A stretch of 10,033 bases of DNA, taken from the NCBI GenBank assembly GCA_016867175.1, contig VGKF01000017.1, positions 1-10,033 of the forward strand, in the 5' to 3' direction. Below, piece after piece: positions 6,396 through 10,033 of the stretch; within the stretch, counting starts at the first letter, position 1; each line of letters starts with the position of its first letter. The notes beneath the pieces were generated by a model. The model searched no databases. It was not told where the DNA came from and saw only the letters and a program-made list of their open reading frames with translations. Source of the stretch: Candidatus Omnitrophota bacterium. GTDB lineage: Bacteria > Omnitrophota > Gorgyraeia > Gygaellales > Profunditerraquicolaceae. Position numbers and translations under genes: made by a program.

Positions 6396-7100
6396 CTACC
6401 TCCTGCCTCCGCCTCCACCGCCGCCTCGCTGACCGCCGCCTCGCTGACCGCCGCCCTGGCCTTCTCTTTTTCTGTCAGGGCTCGCGCCTGGCCCGCCTTT
6501 CGGTCCGGGCTTATTCTCCCAGTTGGTACCCGGCCCGCCCTTCGGCCCCGGAGGATTATTATCTCTATCGCCTCGCTGGCGCCACTGATTTACCTCTGTT
6601 TTATCAACAGTGCCATCCTTATTCGCATCAGCTTTTTTCTCCCAAGGCCTGTTTACCTCTGATTTCCGCTCTTTCCACTGCCCCATCTCAGTCCGGTCTA
6701 CTGCTCCGTCTTGATTCGTATCGGCTTTCTTTTCCCAGCCTGTATCTACCTGTGATCTGTCCTGCTGTCTTTTCCTCCATTGGTCCGCTTCAAAATCATC
6801 CACTACTCCGTCATTATTCGTATCTGCCTTACGCTCCCAGCCGGTATCTACCTGAGCTTGATCTTCTCCGTAATTCTGCTGCCTACCTCTCTGCCTCCAT
6901 TGACGTACTTCAAAATCGTCTACTATGCCGTCCTGATTAGTATCGGCTTTTTTTTCCCATTCCTCATCCACCATTGCTTTTTGAGCTAATTTGCTATCCT
7001 GAAGACCGCCTCCGCCTTGCGGCTGCGCATAGGCGTTTAATTGAAGGAGTAAAGCCGACACCGTTACCAGCAAAACAAACAGCAAAATACACTTTCGCAT
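6396..7100 (-). CDS. secreted EF-hand repeat protein with Gly/Pro-rich tail
   Basis: A 234-aa protein with a clear signal peptide (MRKC, hydrophobic 5-20, probable cleavage after AYA at about residue 25), so it should be exported. The mature part has four imperfect repeats of the form W-E-x-K-A-D-x-N-x-D-G-x-V-D-x-x-E-x-x-Q-W-x-x-R. Their 12-residue loops (53-64, 93-104, 127-138, 158-169) carry Asp/Asn/Asp/Gly/Glu at positions 1, 3, 5, 6 and 12, as canonical EF-hand loops do, so calcium binding is likely. The C-terminal 55 residues are low complexity (two GPKGGPG copies, then GGGQR repeats) and basic. The start is supported by an AAGGAGG SD (7113-7107). It follows the AsmA-like gene by 54 bp and precedes the three-TM gene and kinase. 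A periplasmic calcium-responsive partner of that sensor is possible but unproven. Confidence 0.88.
   Translation of the reverse strand: MRKCILLFVLLVTVSALLLQLNAYAQPQGGGGLQDSKLAQKAMVDEEWEKKADTNQDGIVDDFEVRQWRQRGRQQNYGEDQAQVDTGWERKADTNNDGVVDDFEADQWRKRQQDRSQVDTGWEKKADTNQDGAVDRTEMGQWKERKSEVNRPWEKKADANKDGTVDKTEVNQWRQRGDRDNNPPGPKGGPGTNWENKPGPKGGPGASPDRKREGQGGGQRGGGQRGGGGGGGRR
6423..6452. repeat. perfect 15-bp tandem duplication in the EF-hand gene tail
   Basis: The 15-mer GCCTCGCTGACCGCC is present twice head to tail (6423-6437 and 6438-6452, plus strand). It encodes the repeated GGGQR unit of the glycine-rich tail. This is a coding microsatellite-like duplication that could change in copy number without breaking the frame. 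Confidence 0.85.
6560..6965 (-). repeat. four degenerate EF-hand coding repeats
   Basis: About 90-120 bp units encode the four W-E-x-K-A-D-x-N-x-D-G blocks. Repeat starts are spaced 40, 34 and 31 residues apart, with linkers that shorten toward the C-terminus. The units are clearly related at DNA level around the calcium loop but are diverged in the linkers. This indicates internal duplication rather than recent copying. Confidence 0.75.
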
Positions 7101-7154
7101 ACCCCCCCTCCTTTTTTATAATTATAGCAGCTGGAATGCGACAATTAATGAACT

Positions 7155-7892
7155 TTATTGAGAAAAAATATTCTTTAAGTCTTCTTTTGTTTTATCCAGA
7201 GATATTTTTGCGGAAGATTCAATATCTTCGGCTGCTGATTTTATATCTTTAACACCCTCATCCAATATCTTATTAGCTGACTGCTTGATATTGGCTGCTT
7301 GTCCCTTAATATCAATTTTTGCCAAATCCTCTATGCCTATCCGCGAGAGGATCTTTTTTAGAATATCGCCTGCAACTTTAGAAGGGTCAGTCACATCGTA
7401 GAATGTTTCTTCGAAATTAAGATTAAATTGCATTGTTTTATATCCTACCCTTCCTATCTTAAGGAAAAGTTCATCAATCTTTACTTCAGGAGGCTTAGCG
7501 CCACCGGGCTTAGGCATAAGCAAGGCAAGAGAACTAAAGTTAAGCTTACCCTGTTCATTTAAAACAGCAGCGAGCTCTTCGATCTCGATCTTTACCTTTT
7601 TAAGGTGTACCCGGTTGCCAAGCAATCCCCATAGATCATAATTAACATAAATCTGCGGGATATCCGCCATTAATTCGCCGGCAAAGCCAGAGGGATTATA
7701 TATCTTCAGGGAATCGACTCCAACGCTGGGGCTCAAGAGCCCTATATTGATCTTCTGCACCTGGACTTTAACGCCTGCCAGCGCCTCGATCCCTTGAGTC
7801 ACCGCCATCTTAACGATAAAATTCCTGGCTACAACCACAAGGACAACTGCGCATATAGACAGCGCAAGAATACTAATTAATATTTTTTTCAT
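7155..7892 (-). CDS. AsmA-like periplasmic membrane-anchored protein
   Basis: A 245-aa protein with an N-terminal anchor (KKILISILALSICAVVLVVVA) followed by NFIVKMAVTQGIEALAGVKVQVQKINIGLLSPSVGVDSLKIYNPSGFAGELMADIPQIYVNYDLWGLLGNRVHLKKVKIE. This is the pattern of the AsmA/DUF748 superfamily N-terminus: TM, 'G v v v i i l p v l L y N P p g f', then strands of the lipid-handling beta-groove. Members sit in the inner membrane facing the periplasm and take part in outer-envelope lipid homeostasis. At 245 aa this is short compared with full AsmA or TamB proteins. It ends in an amphipathic helical tail (about 190-245, KQSANKILDEGVKDIKSAAEDIESSAK...) that may be coiled coil. The start is supported by GGAG upstream of ATG 7892, and a promoter lies 28 bp before it. 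It leads the predicted EF-hand/kinase operon. Confidence 0.82.
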   Translation of the reverse strand: MKKILISILALSICAVVLVVVARNFIVKMAVTQGIEALAGVKVQVQKINIGLLSPSVGVDSLKIYNPSGFAGELMADIPQIYVNYDLWGLLGNRVHLKKVKIEIEELAAVLNEQGKLNFSSLALLMPKPGGAKPPEVKIDELFLKIGRVGYKTMQFNLNFEETFYDVTDPSKVAGDILKKILSRIGIEDLAKIDIKGQAANIKQSANKILDEGVKDIKSAAEDIESSAKISLDKTKEDLKNIFSQ

Positions 7893-7919
7893 CCTTTCTG
7901 CTCCTTGTTAAGATAAGCT

Positions 7920-7948
7920 ATTTTACCGCTAAAACGGAAGGTTTTCAA
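7920..7948 (-). promoter_or_regulatory. sigma70-type promoter upstream of the AsmA-like gene
   Basis: The minus strand shows TTGAAA (7948-7943), a 17-bp spacer and TAAAAT (7925-7920), with expected start near 7913, about 20 nt before the AsmA-like start codon and including its GGAG site. No terminator is seen between this gene and 2423. This promoter may therefore serve the whole AsmA-like, EF-hand, three-TM, kinase and receiver set. Confidence 0.65.
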
Positions 7949-7954
7949 CCCTAT

Positions 7955-8359
7955 TTAACGGAATCCTATCGGTGGTTTTTTAGAGGCAGGCGGTGGCTCA
8001 AGGAGCTGTTTTATCGTTTCAAAGATAATCTTTATTTTTTCGTCATGATTTGCATACTTTCTTTCTAGCGCTTCTATTTTCACGGCTAAGTCTTTGTGCG
8101 TAAGAACTAGTTCCCTTAACTTAACAAACGCGCGCATAATCTGGATATTCACCCTGATTGCGCTTTTACTATTTAAAACGCTGGAGAGCATGGCAACGCC
8201 TTCCTGCGTAAAAACATAGGGTAAATATCTCCTACCACCCCAACTTGAAGTCACAAATCGCGACCTCAAAACTATAATTTCTTGTTTTGTAAGTAGATAC
8301 ATAAAGTCTGGCGGGAAACGAATCTTATTTCTTCTTACGGCTTGAATTAGGGCAAGCCC
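7955..8359 (-). pseudogene. 5'-truncated ORF6N-domain DNA-binding protein
   Basis: The frame reads ALIQAVRRNKIRFPPDFMYLLTKQE, then VTSSWGGRRYLPYVFTQEGVAMLSSVLNSKSAIRVNIQIMRAFVKLREL, then a helical tail KDLAVKIEALERKY...FETIKQLLEPP. This is the C-terminal two-thirds of the ORF6N (KilA-N-related) domain family, common in phages, plasmids and mobile islands. The family normally begins with about 40 more residues (an IxxxRGxxVMLDxDLAxLYGV-type segment). Here the frame hits a stop at 8362-8360, and only about 45 bp remain before the permease stop, too little for the missing part. The first ATG (8302) lies inside the conserved DFM motif and has no SD upstream. I therefore read this as a remnant rather than a working gene, although a 115-aa product from 8302 cannot be excluded. 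Confidence 0.75.
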
Positions 8360-8378
8360 CTAACTTAAGGTTACGGGC
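8347..8378. repeat. overlapping inverted repeats at the broken 5' end of the ORF6N gene
   Basis: TTAGGG (8347-8352) pairs with CCCTAA (8358-8363) across a 5-nt loop. GCCCCTAAC (8356-8364) pairs with GTTACGGGC (8370-8378) across TTAAG with one mismatch. The two hairpins share the CCCCTAA segment and so are mutually exclusive. Neither is followed by a T-run on either strand, so a plain intrinsic terminator is unlikely. Confidence 0.55.
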
Positions 8379-8406
8379 TTTATAGACGTAGACTGTATTG
8401 AGAAAA

Positions 8407-9360
8407 TCAGCGCGCTACGAAATTAAAGAGGTATCCGGTAAAGATTATGGCTAAGGTGGTTATGCCAAAGAAAATCGCGATTAATTTTAACTTCATCGCC
8501 CTGCGCAGCATAATCGCCTCAGGCAGACTTAAAGCAGAGATAGCCATCATAAAGGCTAATACCGTACCCAATGGGAACCCTTTCTGAAATAAAACTACCG
8601 CTACAGGAAGTATCGCCGCACAGCCCCCATACAGGGGGACGCCTAAGAGAGTGGCGATAGGAACCGAAAAGAATCCTGCCTTGCCGACTATCCTCTGTAC
8701 GGTTTCCTGAGGTATAAAATTATGTATTAGGGCCCCTACTCCAACGCCTACTAATATCCAAACCCAGAGCTTCTTGATAATCGAAAGCGCCTCGTATATT
8801 CCAAAAGAGAGCCTGCTCTTAAAACCTCGGTAGGGCTTTCCTCCGTCAAAAACGCTGGCATCGGGCTTGATGATATCTTTAGCGAGTAATCCCTCAAGGC
8901 GTAATCTTGCCAAAACAAGACCGGAGACTACTCCGATGGCAATTCCGCTTATAACATAGAGAATTGTAATCTTCCAGCCGAAGAAACCCAGCATCAATAC
9001 CACCAAGTATTCGTTGATTATCGGAGAGGTTATCAGAAAAGAAAATGCAATCCCTAAGGGTATCCCGGCCTCAAGAAGACTAAAGAAGATCGGGATCGAA
9101 GAGCACGAACAAAAAGGAGTGACCGCGCCAAAAATGGCAGCGAAAAAATTTCCAAACCCCCTACTCTTGCGTAACCATTCCTTGATCTTGCGCTGAGGCA
9201 GAAATGTCCTCAGGAAACCAATGGCAGTAATCATAGCAAAAAGCAGGAGGATGATCTTTAGGGAATCGTAGAGAAAGAAATTTAAGATCCCAGCCGGCTT
9301 TGATGAACTAGGAAATCCTAAAACATTATAAACAAACCGATCAACTACTAGCTGCAGCAT
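8407..9360 (-). CDS. ArsP/DUF318-type permease (putative metal or metalloid efflux)
   Basis: A 317-aa integral membrane protein with about eight TM segments in two halves. It shows the family signature TPFCSCSSIP (81-90, C84 and C86), followed by IFFSLLEAGIPLGIAFSFLITSPIINEYLV. In the second half it has the mirror motif GVPLYGGCAAILPVAVVLFQKGFPLGTVLAFMMAISALSLPEAIMLRRAMK, so an internal two-fold repeat is visible. A hydrophilic loop (about 155-185) links the halves. The family (PF03773) includes organoarsenical exporter ArsP and other permeases with Cys-x-Cys-type metal or metalloid handling; the substrate here cannot be told from sequence alone. The start ATG (9360) lies inside the last codons of the cysteine-rich microprotein gene (13-nt overlap), giving tight coupling, and the regulator is the first gene of the operon. 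Confidence 0.93.
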   Translation of the reverse strand: MLQLVVDRFVYNVLGFPSSSKPAGILNFFLYDSLKIILLLFAMITAIGFLRTFLPQRKIKEWLRKSRGFGNFFAAIFGAVTPFCSCSSIPIFFSLLEAGIPLGIAFSFLITSPIINEYLVVLMLGFFGWKITILYVISGIAIGVVSGLVLARLRLEGLLAKDIIKPDASVFDGGKPYRGFKSRLSFGIYEALSIIKKLWVWILVGVGVGALIHNFIPQETVQRIVGKAGFFSVPIATLLGVPLYGGCAAILPVAVVLFQKGFPLGTVLAFMMAISALSLPEAIMLRRAMKLKLIAIFFGITTLAIIFTGYLFNFVAR

Positions 9361-9503
9361 GATTTATTTTTCCCTTCCGGTGGCTTACAACAACAGGGCC
9401 CTGATTTAGCCTTATCCTCCATCTTCTTATCAATCTTATCTAATAACTGTGCGAAAGATTTCTTAATCTTGCCCAAAAGCGGTAACTTGGCTTCCTGCTT
9501 CAT
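9348..9503 (-). CDS. 51-aa cysteine-rich microprotein, coupled to the permease
   Basis: A small ORF starting 2 bp after the regulator stop (9506) and ending inside the permease start region, overlapping it by 13 nt. The N-terminal part is a basic amphipathic helix (LGKIKKSFAQLLDKIDKKMEDKAK). The C-terminal part is SGPCCCKPPEGKNKSCCS, with five cysteines among the last 15 residues. Such Cys clusters can bind soft metals or arsenite, or do redox chemistry. Its fit between regulator and permease suggests a metallochaperone or substrate-delivery role, which is inference. A GGACGG stretch in the regulator 3' end can serve as RBS. I recognise no characterised family. The unbroken frame, tight overlaps on both sides and cysteine pattern support a real gene. 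Confidence 0.8.
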   Translation of the reverse strand: MKQEAKLPLLGKIKKSFAQLLDKIDKKMEDKAKSGPCCCKPPEGKNKSCCS

Positions 9504-9505
9504 AG

Positions 9506-9808
9506 TCAGGCCCGTCCTTTCTTAATTTTACAACATCCGCCTTCAATCATTATTGCTTTGATATTCACTAACCCATCGGCTATTTTTCTCTGGGCAGAAG
9601 TCAAAATCCGAGAGAACGTCGGCCGGGAGACCTTCATTAACCTTGCGGCATCTGCCTGTTTTAATCCTTCCAAAAAAGCCAGACGCAGCGCTTCGAATTC
9701 GTCAATAGAGAGGAAAACCCCTTCGCATTTGTTCAGGGGTTTACACTGAGGCTTGAAACAGCGCTCGCCCGGAGCGCATTTTACCCATCTGGTCTTTTTC
9801 GGCCTCAA
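9506..9808 (-). CDS. DUF134-family helix-turn-helix regulator
   Basis: A 100-aa protein matching the DUF134 family layout: a basic N-terminal stretch with cysteines (RPKKTRWVKCAPGERCF...C...C, C11, C17, C22, C28), then the conserved core LSIDEFEALRLAFLEGLKQADAARLMKVSRPTFSRILTSAQRKIADGLVNIKAIMIEGG. The segment LKQADAARLMKVSRPTFSRILTSAQRKIA (about 49-77) is a sigma-region-4/HTH-like DNA-binding unit. The tail has C92-C93. Six cysteines make metal or redox sensing plausible. The start is TTG (9808-9806): an AAGGGGGG SD (9822-9815) lies 6 nt upstream and an in-frame TAA blocks any longer form. It leads the operon with the microprotein and permease. The palindromes at 9822-9861 are its likely operators, giving autoregulation. 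Confidence 0.92.
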   Translation of the reverse strand: MRPKKTRWVKCAPGERCFKPQCKPLNKCEGVFLSIDEFEALRLAFLEGLKQADAARLMKVSRPTFSRILTSAQRKIADGLVNIKAIMIEGGCCKIKKGRA

Positions 9809-9814
9809 AACTGG

Positions 9815-9822
9815 CCCCCCTT
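9815..9822 (-). promoter_or_regulatory. ribosome binding site deciding the TTG start of the DUF134 gene
   Basis: AAGGGGGG on the minus strand, 6 nt before the TTG at 9808-9806. It begins exactly where the 26-bp palindrome ends, so protein bound there or an RNA hairpin formed by the palindrome could also affect initiation. Confidence 0.7.
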
Positions 9823-9847
9823 AGTTATGAACATATGTTCATAACTA
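9822..9847. promoter_or_regulatory. 26-bp perfect palindrome, likely operator of the DUF134 operon
   Basis: The half-site TAGTTATGAACAT is followed by its exact reverse complement, giving a perfect 26-bp dyad with centre between 9834 and 9835. It lies between the predicted -10 region and the RBS of the regulator gene, so bound protein would block transcription start or elongation. The inner AACATATGTT core recurs once more 22 bp upstream. Confidence 0.85.
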
Positions 9848-9874
9848 GCCTAACATATGTTGCTGTTTTGTCAA
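9846..9874 (-). promoter_or_regulatory. promoter of the DUF134-microprotein-permease operon
   Basis: A perfect TTGACA -35 lies at 9874-9869 on the minus strand. The expected -10 position (9852-9846) reads TAGGCT or AGGCTA depending on spacer, a poor match to TATAAT. The spacer holds the second AACATATGTT core. A strong -35 with a weak -10 and operator sequences in both the spacer and the start region suggests control by a DNA-bound protein. Confidence 0.6.
9852..9861. promoter_or_regulatory. second AACATATGTT operator core
   Basis: A 10-bp palindrome identical to the centre of the 26-bp dyad, with centre 22 bp away (about two DNA turns), so both sites face the same side of the helix. Its flanks do not extend the symmetry, so it is probably a weaker, cooperative site between -35 and -10. 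Confidence 0.7.
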
Positions 9875-9875
9875 T

Positions 9876-9907
9876 AAAAAATCCCGGGGAGGAAAACCTG
9901 CCGGGGA
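9876..9907 (-). terminator. intrinsic terminator of the upstream gene
   Basis: On the minus strand an 11-bp stem with two C-C mismatches (9907-9897 with 9892-9882), a TTTT loop and a run of six T (9881-9876) form a Rho-independent terminator. Its T-tract ends one base before the -35 of the next operon. It follows the stop at 9940-9938 by about 30 nt and insulates the DUF134 operon from upstream transcription. Confidence 0.75.
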
Positions 9908-9937
9908 GATATCAAGGTAAAAATACCTTTAAAAATT

Positions 9938-10033
9938 CTATAAATAGACTACATCATCCGGATAATATAACGAAAGAAATAAAAGCATGTAATCTCTTAG
10001 GTGCCTGGTAAGCAAAAAGTTATTCCTTATATG
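9938..10033 (-). CDS. possible C-terminal end of an upstream gene (partial)
   Basis: From the right edge one minus-strand frame is open for 31 codons (HIRNNFLLTRHLRDYMLLFLSLYYPDDVVYL) and ends at a TAG (9940-9938), about 30 nt before the terminator. The other two frames on this strand are quickly closed. The distance to the terminator and the protein-like composition suggest the tail of a gene beyond the window. The length is too short for assignment, and an AT-rich chance frame cannot be excluded. Confidence 0.4.
   Translation of the reverse strand, partial: HIRNNFLLTRHLRDYMLLFLSLYYPDDVVYL

Noticed and set aside
6332..6940. 202-codon plus-strand frame opposite the EF-hand gene
   Set aside because: It is the complement of the repeat-rich EF-hand sequence, with Leu/Ser/Arg/Pro bias and no recognisable domain, while the minus frame has a signal peptide, an SD and canonical calcium loops.
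6423..6965. Repeats in the EF-hand gene as a CRISPR or intergenic array
   Set aside because: All repeat units are in frame and encode a conserved protein motif; there are no uniform repeats with unrelated spacers.
7115..7135. TATAAT just before the EF-hand gene as a promoter
   Set aside because: No acceptable -35 lies 16-18 bp upstream, and a start from this -10 would fall at the SD, leaving almost no leader. Co-transcription with the AsmA-like gene is simpler.
8347..8378. Hairpins after the permease as an intrinsic terminator
   Set aside because: No T-run follows either stem on the minus strand.
9914..9929. AAGGTA-AAAA-TACCTT hairpin near the right end as a terminator
   Set aside because: The stem is only 6 bp and AT-rich, no U-tract follows on the minus strand, and the much stronger terminator at 9876-9907 is adjacent.

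Overview
The window is a densely packed bacterial stretch in which every gene I can support lies on the minus strand. Transcription therefore runs from high to low coordinates. GC content looks moderate, SD-type ribosome sites and sigma70-like promoters are visible, and several genes overlap or sit 2 bp apart. The mix of multi-PAS hybrid-less sensor kinase, AsmA-like protein, secreted EF-hand protein and DUF134 regulator suggests a Gram-negative, environmental, possibly anaerobic lineage. Candidatus Omnitrophota is my best guess, but no rRNA or marker gene is present to prove it.

Reading in the direction of transcription, the right end (10033-9348) holds the possible tail of an unseen gene, an intrinsic terminator, and then a compact metal/metalloid-type operon. 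That operon has a TTGACA -35 element, a 26-bp perfect palindrome plus a second 10-bp core 22 bp away, a DUF134 helix-turn-helix regulator rich in cysteines, a 51-aa cysteine-rich microprotein, and an ArsP/DUF318-type permease with a CSCSS motif. Next comes a 5'-truncated ORF6N-domain gene (7955-8359) with overlapping inverted repeats at its broken end.

A good promoter (7920-7948) then starts what looks like one long transcription unit. It carries an AsmA-like periplasmic protein, a secreted protein with four EF-hand calcium loops, a three-TM protein with a cysteine cluster, a very large membrane sensor histidine kinase and a stand-alone CheY-like receiver. The kinase is split by a single-base frameshift near 5176-5180. 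Repairing it gives one protein of about 1058 aa with eight N-terminal TM segments, a periplasmic sensor domain, another TM, three PAS domains, HisKA and HATPase.

Downstream, a perfect-consensus promoter (TTGACA-16-TATAAT, 2380-2407) is followed almost at once by a strong intrinsic terminator (2298-2338). A 48-aa zinc-finger-like protein and a RhlE-type DEAD-box RNA helicase come next, 2 bp apart. This arrangement looks like a transcriptional attenuator, although the same terminator may also end the kinase operon. The left end has a promoter (827-855) driving a GIY-YIG nuclease-domain protein and a membrane-anchored NTF2/SnoaL-like protein, and perhaps a third gene that begins at position 21 and leaves the window. 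I saw no tRNA, rRNA, CRISPR array or transposase gene.
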